Source of the DNA: Apolygus lucorum
Lineage: Eukaryota > Arthropoda > Insecta > Hemiptera > Miridae
NCBI GenBank assembly: GCA_009739505.2
Contig: CM019182.2
Span: forward strand, 26,085,297-26,149,296
Reading direction: 5' to 3'
DNA: 64,000 nt
The translations under genes and the position numbers were made by a program. Shown here one piece after another: positions 25,080 through 35,738 of the stretch. The notes beneath the pieces were generated by a model, which was given only the letters and a program-made list of their open reading frames with translations, did no database searches and was not told the origin of the DNA. Each line of letters opens with the position of its first letter. Positions within the stretch are counted from its first letter, which is position 1.

Positions 25080-25618
25080 GGGAAATGGGTTGACTTTGCT
25101 CTGGGTCCCTGGCCATGAGGGAGTAGATGACAATGAAGAAGCCGATCGACTTGCTAAGCAGGGATCGGAGTCCCAATGTTTCGGTCCTGAACCCCTAATT
25201 GGGGTTACCAAGAGCTTCATTACTCAACAGCTCCAGAAATGGGAGGATAGCAAGAGAACTGCATACTGGCGCAACCCTCCAAAGCAGAGGCAAGCCAAGC
25301 AGCTGATCACCATCTCTAAAAATAGAGCACTAGCTCTGCTGTCACAAAGGAGGAAGGACCTTTGCACCATATCGGGTCTCCTGACAGGCCATTGCCCCCT
25401 GAGATACCACCTCAACAAGATGAGCAAAGCCAGGACAGTCAGCAGAACAGACAGAAGCTCTGCTGCGAAGGAGTCGATGCAGCAGAACACATCTTCTGCG
25501 AGTGCCCTGCTGTACCATCCACCAGGTTGCGACATTTCGGTAAGGGTACTCTTGTCCCGGCCGAAAAACTCCTTCACGTTGTGAAAGAAAAGGTTTTCAA
25601 ACGGGCTCTTGAGTGAAA
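25080..25618 (+). pseudogene. Retrotransposon RNase H and zinc-tail remnant, frameshifted
   Basis: The frame from about 25081 reads LLWVPGHEGVDDNEEADRLA, the end of an RNase H fold. The WVPGH and EADRLA blocks carry the conserved histidine and aspartate. It continues GPEPLIGVTKSFI and LLTGHCPLRYHLNKMSKA. At about 25425-25445 the sense frame shifts to the one giving AAEHIFCECPAVPSTRLRHF, which ends at TGA 25616-25618. This order (RNase H, GHC..R.HL..M, H-x4-C-x-CPA..R....G) is that of the ORF2 C-terminus in Jockey-superfamily elements from insects. The start is cut abruptly near 25080 and reverse transcriptase is absent. It is a 5'-truncated, frameshifted copy. Confidence 0.88.
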
Positions 25619-25751
25619 AGAGAATCCTGTCACAATAGATACCTAAACTTATGGTCTCAGAGACTAAGGGCTTGCCCCGTCCCAAAAATAATTTTGAAAA
25701 AACTTTAAAAAAATCGTTTTAGCTGATTTTCAAAAAATATATACCTATTGT

Positions 25752-25869
25752 TTTTATTTGATTTTTGGATTCTAAGTACCTTGAAACGTAAACCAACGAA
25801 TTTTGAGGGGGTTTAACAAATTTGTTTTCTTGTTCGATTCCAAAGGTTCATTATTGCAAATAATAAACC
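25752..25869 (-). repeat. Family A repeat, terminal fragment (A4)
   Basis: Only the AATAATAAACC-side terminus is present: ATTCTAAGTACCTTGAAACG, then TTTTGAGGGGGTTTAA, CGATTCCAAAGGTTCATTAT, ending AATAATAAACC. The CGTACG array and everything beyond it are missing. Confidence 0.85.
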
Positions 25870-26394
25870 AAAATCCAAAAAGCAATTTTACGTGCTCTGC
25901 AACTATCAATATATACACTGAATGCAATGATTAGTTCAGAAAATAATAATTAGCTTACTTACTAGAGTAATTTCTGTAGCGCCCCGGTGTCGCAAAAGCT
26001 CTCCATTTTCGAAAATTTCCCCTAGCACTGGTAGTGGAGTGACTAACTTGATGAACCTTGGGGAGGCACAGAAAGGGTCCTCGGAACATGTTTGAACAAA
26101 ATTCTAAACTTCAGATCAATCGCAGACTCGGTTACAACGCCTAGAAGGGTACCTCAGCACCCTGATAATCACACATTTCCTGTGATCAATTATTTATCCT
26201 ATTCATACATTGATTATGATTGCAATCATACTCTTACGAGGTAATAAAAATTTAATCATATTTTTAGCTATAAAAAACATATTCTTGTCATTACAAATCT
26301 CAATCATACTCATGAGTTGGATGTTGCCCAGCTCTGCCACCTCCTGCCATCGTCAAACCCCTCAGATCGTCTTAGCCAGAGCGCTGATTTCGTT
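25870..26394. other. No gene recognised
   Basis: Nothing is identifiable. The frame at 26210-26434 is hydrophobic but ends inside a repeat fragment. Confidence 0.4.
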
Positions 26395-26588
26395 GAAAAA
26401 ATTCATTTCTGCTTTCAAACACAAATTTCTGTGATATGCCCCACTTTCAAAAAAGAAATGACCATACCGTAGGAAAGCTGAGATTTTTTCGCATCTTTTA
26501 GGCCTACAGGTAAACATTCATGTGCCAGATTACAGAACCTATGAGATTTTGAAAAAAAATTGAAATTCCCAAGATTTTACCAATTTTT
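26395..26588. repeat. Internal fragment of the fold-back element family
   Basis: It matches the centre and one arm of the 21890-22812 element: AACACAAATTTCTGTGAT, GCCCCACTTTC, then GGAAAGCTGAGATTTTTTCG and ATTTTACCAATTTTTGG. It abuts the start of the composite A element directly. Confidence 0.75.
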
Positions 26589-27654
26589 GGTTTATTATTT
26601 TCAATAATAAGCCTTTGGAATCGAGCAAGAAAAAAAAAATTTTAACCCCCCCTCAAAATTTGATGTTTTACGTTTCAAGGTACGTAGAATACGAAAATCG
26701 AATAAAAAAATTTCCGTCCGTCCGCCGTACGCCGTACGCCGTACGCGGCACTTTTCTTAGCAACACTGGACCGATTTGGTTCGAATTTGGTATATGGGCT
26801 CCATTTGGGGTCTAGTTGTGCCTCGAAGCTTTTGGTTGATGTAGGTCACTTCCAAGGGGTGAAAATTAAGGGTTGAAATTTTCAAGAGTGCCCTAGCTCG
26901 AAAACTCTCGAAATAATGGTATTGTTTTTTCACCAAATTTAAATAGTACTGAATTTTTAAAAAATTTTGAGACCACCCGGAGCTCTGTAGGACAAACCGT
27001 TCGGTCCCTACGAGTACTTGAAGGTTTTCCTTCGATAAAACAGAATCATGAGTGTGAATCGCAAAGGAGGTCTAATCTCCATTCAAATTTTATCGGACTA
27101 AAATGCGATCGCTGTTCATTTCTTCGATTTGTATACAGTTTTGCCTTCTGCGTAACCAGTAATCAAATTTCCATATGAAGCTTTCTATTTTTCCAATCGA
27201 GTGTGAAGCGTTTAGTTCTTTCTAATAAACTTGATTGTGAAGGTGTGAAGCCAGTGTGGTGTGGTAGGTAGTACCTAGCTGGTAGGTAAAAAAAAGTTGG
27301 TAGGTAAAAAAAATGTTGGTGGGTAAAAAACGCAGCAAATCATTGCTCACTGATCAGATCACTGATCAGCTGAGTGAGCTCCGAAGTCATTTTCAATCCT
27401 ATTGAATGGAAGTGCTCTTCCAGGCGTCTCCAGCATTCGAGGAAATCTTCTTCACTCCTCAGATCACTGATCAGCTGAGTGAGCTCCGAAGTCATTTTCA
27501 ATCCTATTGAACGCAGGAAGCTGAAATTTGAGAGGGAAGGTCAAGGGAGGATACAGATGGTGGTAGGTGCTATTGATGGAGAACCAGTGATCTATACAGA
27601 AGGGTGATCTATACAGAAAATAATAAACCTTTGAGCAATGATTTGCAGCGTTTT
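26589..27654 (+). mobile_element. Composite family A element carrying the 35-residue repeat frame (copy 1)
   Basis: The A body (hairpin end GGTTTATTATTTTCAATAAT, CCGTACG array at 26717-26748, GAGCTCTGTAGGACAAACCG) runs to about 27125. Instead of ending there it continues through a unique 200-bp segment rich in GTAGGTA/GTTGGTAGG (27240-27330). A first AACGCAGCAAATCATTG end motif follows. A second segment then holds the 35-residue repeat frame (27340-27495, minus) and finishes GATCTATACAGAAAATAATA with the usual TTGAGCAATGATTTGCAGCG end. The copy at 51270-52622 has the same order in the opposite orientation, so this composite is a defined element and not a chance junction. Confidence 0.82.
27340..27495 (-). 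CDS. Short frame of 35-residue tandem repeats inside composite element
   Basis: On the minus strand an ATG (complement of 27493-27495) opens a 51-residue frame. It begins MTSELTQLISDLRSEED, continues LECWRRLEEHFHSIGLK, and then restarts MTSELTQLISDLISEQ before TGA. The unit is 105 bp, exactly 35 codons, and the reading frame is preserved across units. The stop codon lies in the element's own terminal sequence (GAGCAATGA). The peptide is predicted largely alpha-helical and amphipathic, with charged (SEED, RRLEEH) and hydrophobic (LTQLISDL) faces. I do not recognise the protein. A pyrimidine-rich TCTCAAATTTCAG lies just before the start on this strand and could be a splice acceptor. Expression is unknown. 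The copy at 51.5 kb has more units. Confidence 0.5.
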   Translation of the reverse strand: MTSELTQLISDLRSEEDFLECWRRLEEHFHSIGLKMTSELTQLISDLISEQ

Positions 27655-28617
27655 TGTATCAGGTTCCTAATTTAAAGAAAAAGGTTTTTCCATCAAGGAG
27701 ACAGGAAATTTTACCCTCTTTCCAACGGTGTGATCAGATTTAATGTTTAGACTGAGTAGGGGCGTTTATAAATAATAAAACTAACCAATTAACTCTAGTC
27801 TGAATAAGTTTATTTTGAAAAATAAAAAATAAAAGGACCAAACAATGGGTCCAAAAAATCTTCGAGAAAAGGTAAATCCTTCTATCCTACTTAGGAGCTC
27901 CTTTGAAAGACAAAAGTAAATTCTTAATCTACGAACAACCAAAAAACTATGAATTGCATTTTTTACGTCCCGAAAAAAAGTTCTTTCCAAAGGCCGATAA
28001 AGGGAAAAAAAGGTAAAATAAAATGACCGACCGATTCTTGTGGATCAGGGCAGCTACTTATCGAGACGTCACCCAGGCCTTCCGGTGGAGGAGTCCTACC
28101 CACGGAGAATACGATGGTAAATCGACTCGGCAGACACGTTGCTGCTTCCTGACGAAGAGAGCTGAAAGCAGAAGTGTGGTGAGCGCCATGTGATCCAACA
28201 TTTTGATAGGCTGCGGGGGGTTAATCGGTCGTAGTACTTACATCGATCGACGATTGTACAGAAGGATGAAGGAGCCAGTCGCCTGATGCGGAATCCAAAG
28301 GAAAAATGCAGGATGAGAATGCTGGTGATCTCAACCAGATCGACAGTAGCTAGATGGCGAAAGATTTAAATTGGCTTGAGGGAGGCTCCCTTAGGGAGCT
28401 ATGGCCTTTGACGATGGACTACAGAGACTGCGGGAGACCTGTAGGCGCCAGCAAGCGTCGACGCGAGGAAGCAAGGGTAGGGAAGGCCTCTCATTGGGTG
28501 TTTGGAGATAACGAAGTTTCACTCGATTTCACTGGGTCACTAGGTTCACTGGTGGTCACTCGTAAAAAATAAATAGAGTAGGTAACTTACCTATCAGTTG
28601 TATTAACATTTAAATTT
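27655..28617. other. No gene recognised; small repeat fragment
   Basis: 27690-27770 holds another fragment of the CCAACGGTGTGAT module. The rest (27770-28610) is unidentified: 28020-28500 is moderately GC-rich and has a frame at 28354-28572 with no recognisable domain. Confidence 0.4.
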
Positions 28618-29575
28618 TTGTGAAAATTCGGTGAGTTATAGCCGTTTTACTGAGATAAGGTCGAAAACACGAAAAAACGTCTGGCAAGTTGGTGTGGCAC
28701 ATAGCTTCCTCGTATCCATAACCCGATTGTATAGATGATCCGATGCATAGCAGTTAATCTCAAAACATCAATCTCAGTACCTTCCACTATCATAACAATC
28801 AATCGGAACAATCTCTGAATATTGTTGGAAAATTTAGAAGTTATGGCTGTTACAAGGATTTCACGTTTGCGCATGAGCACAAAATACTTTCAATTTGGGG
28901 GTCGTGATATTCATAGGGGACCATATAAACCTCAAACCGCACATTTTCTGGAACTTTCATCGAAATCGGATGAGAATAGTAGAAGTTATGGCTATGGCAA
29001 GGATATCACCTTTGCGCATGCGCAGCGGCTAGGTACTATCAGTCTGGGGGTGATGATTTTCACAGGGGACTATTTATAAGCCAATACGCATTATTTTTGA
29101 AAATTCCATTGAAATCGGATGGAAAATGTGGAAATTATGGCTGTTGCAAGGATTTTACGTTTGCGCATGCGCAGTGGCTACTATCAGTCCAGGGTGATGT
29201 TTTTCATAGCATCTACACATCAAGCTACACAATTCCTGAAAATTTCATCGAAATCAGATGAGAAGTGTGGAAGTTATGGCTGTGGCAAGGAATTCATGAC
29301 AGACAGACAGACACGGAACCAAAATTGTTCAGGAAGTTCCAAAACGCAAAACGCGAAAGGAAATTTTGATTTTGAACAACTTTTTTTTTCAACCTTGAAA
29401 AGTGAAAACAAAGTTTCCGCTACTTTTGTAGACTTGGAAGCAAAATCTTGTAAGTGAAATAATTCGGAAACAAAGCCTCTAAAAACAACTGCAAAGAGAC
29501 ATTTTGTGTTGCAAATTAGTATTGGAATCGAATCCTGCCTGGTGATGCGCCGGAAAGGGTGACACCCTGCAGAAA
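28618..29575 (-). repeat. Family R repeat, inverted copy, flanked by CAGGG-family fragments
   Basis: 28618-28680 is a GAGTTATAGCCGTTTTACTG fragment of the fold-back family. From about 28681 the R family runs in reverse: CTGGCAAGTTGGTGTGGCAC, then units at ~150-bp spacing with perfect palindromes at 29013-29024 and 29162-29173 and a decayed one near 28870. The GACAGACAGACACGGAACCA arm follows and the copy ends near 29455. It is followed (29455-29572) by another fold-back family end, GGGTGACACCCTG. The R copy therefore appears to have inserted into a fold-back element. Confidence 0.82.
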
Positions 29576-30084
29576 AACAATAAACTCTTGTGTAGTAATT
29601 TGCTACGTTTTTCTTCTTGGAAAATTTGTACAAAAGGGTAGGTACCAAATAAATAAACATATCTATTCATTAGTGATGCGACATCGACATCGATGTTTTC
29701 AAAACATCGATGTTTTTCAATAAACATCGATGTTTTTAACATCGATGTTTTGATGGCGATGTTTTCACAACATCGATGTTTCTTACCGATGTTTCAATCG
29801 ATGTCGTACTTCCCCTGATTTGTTGTTCCCATTGGTTTTCTCAATAGTTTACACATCAAAATAATGAATGAAACAAACGTTAAAATACCAATCGTGATGA
29901 ATTATTTCATTCTTATCTCTTGGAGGAATAAAAATAATAGCTAATTTTCCTACCGATTTTGTAACTGCTTTAAATATTCATTTGGCGAATGTACTGGGGT
30001 AGAAATTGACCTAGTGGCTAGAAATTGATTCATCAGATGAAAAAAAAACTGGTGATGATGATGAATGCCAACTCATGGAAAAAA

Positions 30085-30386
30085 CGTCGTAACATTGAAC
30101 TTTCATCTAATAGTTTTGGTAGGCAGTCCGTCGAGGTTCACATCCGTATTCAAGGTGAAACACAAAAATAGCGACCCCCTCACCCTTATCCACCATATCA
30201 TTTCTAACAGCATGGGAGCCTCGAATTTGAAGAGCAATTTGAAAACCATGATCTACGACACCCAACATGCGAATTCGAGTCCCCCCCCTAACCCGCCAAT
30301 GGTGCCAGTCTGGCACCAAAGCAGTAATACTTCGTAACGTTGAACTTTCATCTATTTGTTTTGGTAGGTAGTCCGTTGAAGTTCAA
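30085..30386 (+). repeat. Module D (shared with 57.8-58.1 kb), first copy plus start of second
   Basis: The module is TTGAACTTTCATCTAATAGT, AGGCAGTCCGTCGAGGTTCA, ATTCAAGGTGAAACACAAAA, GGGAGCCTCGAATTTGAAGA, CAACATGCGAATTCGAGTCC and TGGTGCCAGTCTGGCACCAA. It recurs in reverse at 57765-58115. A second copy starts at about 30341 and is broken at 30387 by the nested element. Its remainder (ATTCCGTATTCAAGGTGAAA) resumes at 31071. Confidence 0.8.
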
Positions 30387-30387
30387 T

Positions 30388-31070
30388 GGGGAATTTGCCT
30401 CACATTTTTTTTTTCGAATGAGGGTTTATTTTTATGGAATAAAACCATAGTGAGCTGCTCGAAAACGCATCCAAAAAATTTAGAGAATTTAAGGAAGATG
30501 GAAATTTTAAATGTGGTGGCAATGTGTAAGAGGCAGCCATGTTTGAAACGTAACGGATATTCTACCAATCTGACTTCAAAGGAGGTTCTGTGGCGCTTAC
30601 CACAGAAGCGGAACATACACGAACTTTTAGCTTACGAGTAGTGCGCACAAGAGTGCGCCGCGAACTGGCAGGAAGAACCCAGACACAAAAGTGACCAAAA
30701 AAAAACAATATTACTCACTTTTTTACAATACGATTCTATCTACTAGTTTATCAAGCATTATTAGTCTTCATCTTCTCTTATTTAGTTTCAAGATTTGAAT
30801 CACATTGTTCGAGTAGCCATTTCACTGGATCGTTTTGTGTGGCGGTGCTAGAACTCTGTCTGTTGTCGGAGTTGTTTTCGGGTAGTTTTTTTTTTCGTAT
30901 GACGTCAACAATATTCCTCGATTTTCGCGTAACAGAGGTTCACTTGTTTAGTCATTTTCTCCTACGGTAACTTTTTCCCCTTGGTTATTCCTAGTGTTAA
31001 ACGTTATACTAGGGCCCTTTTATAGGATTTGACTTGAAATTCCAGAACCTAAAATTGAGGCAAATTCCCC
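30388..31070. mobile_element. Nested 683-bp element with 15-bp perfect inverted ends
   Basis: The left end GGGGAATTTGCCTCA and the right end TGAGGCAAATTCCCC are perfect complements. AT flanks both sides (30386-30387 and 31071-31072). Removing the element and one AT rejoins module D as in its other copy (GTTCAAT to TCCGTATTCAAGG). No transposase was recognised in its short frames (30383-30616, 30450-30641). The superfamily is not assigned. Confidence 0.82.
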
Positions 31071-32141
31071 ATTCCGTATTCAAGGTGAAACACAAAAAAA
31101 ACGCTTGCATACGAGTCTGCAACACATTGAAACATTTTCATGCCCCCCTGGTAATATCAAACTGTAAAGTACCTACCTACCTAACAACTTCACTTCTGAT
31201 GGTCATAATCATCATTGTGGCGACTTGGGACAAATATCGTTGCAACAAATATCGTTGCATCAAATTTCGTGACGATTTTTTTTTTATGTGCCATATGAAA
31301 GACATGAAAATGTCAAAAACAAAACACTTGCATACGAGTCTGCAACGCATTGGGACATTTTCATGTCTTTACCTATTGCTTTTTACCTCACTATAGGATT
31401 TTATAACCCACCCTCCGTTGTTGTCAGAATGTGAAACGAATCATTAACATAATAACTATCTATAGCTATTTGTTGTATTTTTCAAACCTCACAATGTGTT
31501 GCTGTTGTCTACTCTAATGTAAAGAGGTAGGTACTACGAAAGAGTGTAGATATATTATGTTACAAATTGACACAATTATTAATATTAAGAGGTAGGTACC
31601 TAATTTCAATAAAATAGACGATTCCGGATTAATTATCTTCTACACTCACGATCATTAGTTTGTAAACAAAATATGAGAACAGTTATGCCGATAGCTCCGC
31701 TATTCGTATAGTCAATATGTTATGGAGAACATGAAAATGTTCGTTAAATCGAGAGCTTTCCAACGAGTGGTGAACGATTTTTGTGGGTTAAAAAGTGTAG
31801 AAAAGGAACAAACCTAACAACGGGGTCGTTGTAAGCGGAAATCATTATAAAGGCACTGTAACACAATTTCGTTACGCAATTTCGTGACAGTTTTTTGTGC
31901 TATGTGCCAGGGCAAAGACATGAAACTGTCAAAAAAGTCTATTCGAGTAGGTAACTACAAGCAAATGATCTCGAATATTTGTATAATTATGATCGGGCAA
32001 ATCGATGTTAAGAAACATCGATGTTGAGAAACATCGATGTTTTTGGTCGATGTTTCCACTCGACATCGATGGTGGATTTCAAAAACATCGATGTTGAGGA
32101 ACATCGATGTTTTCTATCGATGTCGCATCACTACTGTTCAT

Positions 32142-32342
32142 CTACATGTTACACTACAGCCTAATATGTAATGTTGGACGTCACATTTCCGTAGATGGAT
32201 GGCGTTGCGCAATGTTCTTTTCTATTGGTCTTCCCTCCCGTTCGCTGGAGATTGATTGAGCCAATAAAACTGTAAACGTGGAAGTTTTATCGAATTCGTC
32301 GCGAGCGCAAAGACTCTTGCTTACTAAATCACTCGACAAGTA
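32142..32342. other. Flank of GC-rich island
   Basis: Unique sequence rising in GC content towards the island at 32343. No feature was recognised. Confidence 0.4.
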
Positions 32343-32800
32343 CGATCCGGGGTGGAAGTGGAGGTGGAGGTGGCGGTGGAGGTGGAGGTGGAGATGGCGG
32401 AGGAGGTGGTGGTGGAGGAACAAGACGGAGTGGAAACCTTTTTCTGGTTGATGCGACTCTCGAAAGGACGTGACAAAATCAGCGGTTCGGAAGGCCGTTC
32501 GAGGCCCGGGGAGGAGGCGGGTCATAAGTCCTCGGCCCCCGGGAGCGGGCGGGTCATAAATAAGGGCACAAGAGGGGTCCGGCGATTGCGGTTCTCACCG
32601 CCGTAATTTCCTCCACCCCCTCCCGTTGCGACGATCCCGCGGAAATGGAACGGGAGCAGGGGGTTTTTGGCAAGGAACGCCGGGGAACATCCTGCCTGTT
32701 CCAGCAGTTCCAGTTCCCCGGTGATGAAGGTGGCGGCCGGGACGCTATCATTATGACCACCATTTGCGTCCTGAACATGCGGTCCCCATGGTAATACTGA
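32343..32800. promoter_or_regulatory. GC/CpG-rich island with GGTGGA microsatellite, candidate promoter region
   Basis: 32352-32425 is a (GGAGGT/GGTGGA)n-like microsatellite. 32430-32760 is markedly GC- and CpG-rich in an AT-rich window. It contains GGGCGGGTCATAAATAAGGG, which couples a GC-box-like motif with an AT-rich TATA-like stretch. Frames on both strands (32352-32606 plus, 32181-32525 and 32522-32824 minus) are low-complexity or unrecognised, and I do not claim a protein. It lies about 14 kb upstream of the first visible MMP exon on the same strand. It could therefore be a 5' exon or promoter of that gene or of an unrelated one. This is inference only. Confidence 0.35.
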
Positions 32801-33175
32801 TAGCGATTGGTGCTGCTGATTCACTGCAAACTCCAGTCAGCTGTAGATTTCCTCTTCACAATATGAAGTATATTAAGTGTATATATTAAGTATATAAGAA
32901 GTATATGAAGTCATATTATGACGAAGATATTTTGCTTCCTCACTACCGAAGGTAGGAAAGCATTGAGTTCATACAAGTGAAACTTTTTTTTTCCATTTTC
33001 ACCAAATTTTCGAGGACAATGTTGCTGATGCAAAAGTGTAGATATCGGCGTATTGCGGTGTATTGTTTCAAAACATCCGTAAAATTCTTTAAAAACGGTG
33101 GAAATGGGCAACATTTATAATCAAATTGATTGCTTTTGTAAATCGTAGCATTCTAGTCTCGTGGAGTTTTATTAC

Positions 33176-34113
33176 AAGGGAATACCGCAGGGTATAACAA
33201 GGGGACTCCACAAGGTGTTACAGGGGAACTACCCTGGGTATTACAAGGGGTCTCCACAGGGTATTACTAGGGTGCTCTACTGGGTATTACAAGGGGACTC
33301 CACATGGTGTTACAGGGGAACTACCCTGGGTATTACAAAGGGTCTCCACAGGGTATTACTAGGGTGCTCTACTGGGTATTACAAGGGGACTCCACAGGGT
33401 ATTACAGGGGGACTCCACAGGGTATTACAGGGGAACTACCCTGGGTATTACAAGGGGTCTCCACAGGGTATTACAAGGAGGCCCTACAGGGTATCACAGG
33501 GGGACTCCACAGGGTATTACAAGGGGACTCCACATGGTGTTACAGGGGAACTATCCTGGGTATTACAAGGGGTCTCCACAGGGTATTACTAGGGTGCTCT
33601 ACTGGGTATTACAAGGGACTCCACAGGGTATTACAAGGGGACTCCACATGGTGTTACAGGGGAACTACCCTGGGTATTACAAGGGGTCTCCACAGGGTAT
33701 TACTAGCGAACTCTACAGGGTATTACATGGGTACTCAGCAGGGTATTACAAGGGGACTCCACAGGGTATTACAGGGGAACTACCCTGGGTATTACAAGGG
33801 GTCTCCACAGGGTATTACTAGGGTGCTCTACTGGGTATTACGAGGGGACTCCACAGGGTATTACAAGGGGACTCCACATGGTGTTACAGGGGAACTACCC
33901 TGGGTATTACAAGGGGTCTCCACAGGGTATTACTAGGGAGCTCTACTGGGTATTACAAGTAGACTCTACGGGGTATTACTAGGGAACTCTACAAGGTATT
34001 ACAAGGGGACTCTACATGGTGTTACAAGGGAACTACGCTGGATATTCCAAGTAGACTCTACGGGGTATTACAAGGGAACTCTGCAGGGTGTTACAAGGGG
34101 ACACCACAGGGTG
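33176..34113. repeat. 23-bp minisatellite, about 41 units, with higher-order arrangement
   Basis: Units such as AAGGGGACTCCACAGGGTATTAC repeat about 41 times with almost no length change (one 22-bp unit near 33616). Four variants recur in the order ACTCCACATGG, AACTACCCTGG, TCTCCACAGGG, GCTCTACTGGG, giving a ~92-bp higher-order unit in the middle of the array. Because 23 is not a multiple of 3 and the unit has no stop on the plus strand in most phases, all three plus frames stay open and encode cyclic GYYKGTPQGIT-like peptides. These are by-products of the repeat. Confidence 0.95.
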
Positions 34114-34590
34114 TATGAGATTGGTTTAAACTTCGTACATTATTATTTGTTAAATCATATTTGAAAGCTTCGGTGTTTTCAAGTTTGCAAAATACAGATT
34201 ATTATGTGATTCATACAAGAACTTACTAATTTCATAAAATATTATAAGTACGATAGAATATTATTCAAGTGGTTCTTCGAGCCGGATCGAGTCAGCAAGT
34301 AAAATAATGGATGACTTGAAAATACGAAGGGCTCGATTGAAAGCGCTGCTCGGTTCAAGGTCTTTCTGGCAGTAACATTTCAGGTAGACCAAGAACAGCA
34401 GCAATTGCAAGCACGACTAGGTACAACAAATTGAGCCAATATACATGCAATTTACTGGTGTGCAGAACAGCATAAACCCTAGCTTGCCTACAAGGGGATA
34501 CTTCTACAAGGTTTTCCATGTTACCTCAAAACTGCAGGAGTTTACTTTACATTTTTCTCTGAGACTACCAAGTAGCTGATGCATTAATTT
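34114..34590. other. No gene recognised
   Basis: Sequence between the minisatellite and the next R repeat. Nothing is identifiable. Confidence 0.4.
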
Positions 34591-34866
34591 CACTTTTCAA
34601 AGTTGAAAAAAATATAAAAAAATTATCCAAAATCAAAATTTTCACTCATGTTTTACGTTTTAGGCCTTTCTGAACAATTTTGGTTTCTTGTCTGTCTGCC
34701 AAGAAATCATTGTTACGGACAAAACTAAAAGTAGTTGTTGTTCGATTTCGCTGAAATTTGCAGGTAACGTGCAGGTTGTTGCGTAGATGGTCCCCTATGG
34801 AAAGCACTGCGCCCAGACAGGTAGTTGAATCTGCACATGCGCAGACGTAAAACCCTTGTGCACTAT

Positions 34867-35738
34867 AGGGGTATTCACGGTCGGGCCGTTCTCGACGTGT
34901 TAACGTGTTTAACGTCGAACGAATCGGTCGTAAACATGTTATCAAAGTGTGTTATCAGTCGTCGTAAGTTAACACACCCGAATGGTCTGTTAAAGTGTGT
35001 GCTAAACGTGTTATCCGTCGCAACATCAGAAAGAAAATGGCCGATAACTTGCCAGCTGTTTTCAGTCAGTTTACTTGTGAGTTAATTAGTTTCGTCTTAG
35101 TTTTTTTGAGTTGGAGTCTGTTGAGTTGGAGTTCGTTTGTTTGTCTCGGTTATTTTGTGAGTTATTTGAGTTGGACTTGAAGGTAGGAGGTCTCTTGGAG
35201 GTATGGAGGGAAGAGAAAGGTAGTTGGGAGGAACAAATAAATGCAATGAAAGTGAAGGAAAAATGCGAAAAAACTGTTTTCTTGACCACTTCATCATCAA
35301 CAAGTTCTTGTTTATAACTTTTCTTCGACAGGACTGCAGTGAGTAATCCTCAAATTTTCAGTGTAAAAAGTAAAAAATCTGTAAACAATATAGGTGGTAT
35401 AAAAGTTATCTCCTGTGGTAAAAAAAACTTTGCTTGTTTCTTTGCCATGGAACAAACAATGATGGACGTTGTAGATTTTTTTCTCCTCATTTTTACCGAA
35501 TTTATGGCGTTTTCCCCTTCTCGTTCACACTTCCTCCACCAAATCATGCCACACAATTAACCATACGACCCTAATGGCTGCGATCTAGCCAGGTAATCGA
35601 AGAAGAAGGAGTGATGAGACTTCAACAACTTTAGCACATTTAACACGACTCGACTGGGGTTGTTCACGGTTTTTTTGTTTAACAAGTTTACCACTTAACA
35701 CGTTTAACACGATAAGCTCAACCGTTATATAAACCCCT
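34867..35738. mobile_element. 872-bp insertion with 3-bp TAT duplication, possibly PIF/Harbinger-like
   Basis: Ends are AGGGGTATTCACGGT (left) and, complemented, AGGGGTTTATATAACGGT (right). TAT occurs on both sides (34864-34866, 35739-35741). Both sub-terminal regions are rich in AACACGTTTAACACG-like repeats in inverted order (34890-35010 and 35636-35715). A 3-bp target duplication fits the PIF/Harbinger superfamily, but no transposase is visible and the superfamily is a guess. Frames inside (34995-35317) are unrecognised. Confidence 0.7.

Larger units (their letters stand above)
29671..32133. mobile_element. hAT-like DNA transposon, 2463 bp, with target duplication
   Basis: The left end TAGTGATGCGACATCGACAT and the right end (complement) TAGTGATGCGACATCGATAG are terminal inverted repeats. 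They are flanked by near-identical 8-mers, CTATTCAT (29663-29670) and CTGTTCAT (32134-32141). Both fit the hAT target preference for T at position 2 and A at position 7. Both ends carry clusters of ATCGATGTT(TT) sub-terminal repeats (29680-29800 and 32000-32125), as seen at hAT ends where transposase binds. I found no hAT transposase, BED finger or dimerisation domain inside, so it is non-autonomous. It contains a nested element at 30388-31070 and two partial copies of the module described at 30085. Confidence 0.9.

Noticed and set aside
26589..27654. Family A as a Helitron
   Set aside because: It ends with hairpins, which is suggestive, but there is no TC start or CTRR end and no Rep/helicase sequence.
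29671..32133. hAT transposase gene
   Set aside because: None of the internal frames shows BED finger or hAT dimerisation motifs; the element is treated as non-autonomous.
32181..32525. Minus-strand frame rich in HLHLH
   Set aside because: It is the complement of a GGTGGA microsatellite; low complexity, no domain.
33161..33936. Long open frames coding GYYKGTPQGIT-like repeat protein
   Set aside because: All three plus frames are open because a 23-bp unit without a stop is repeated. There is no start context, splice site or non-repeat domain.
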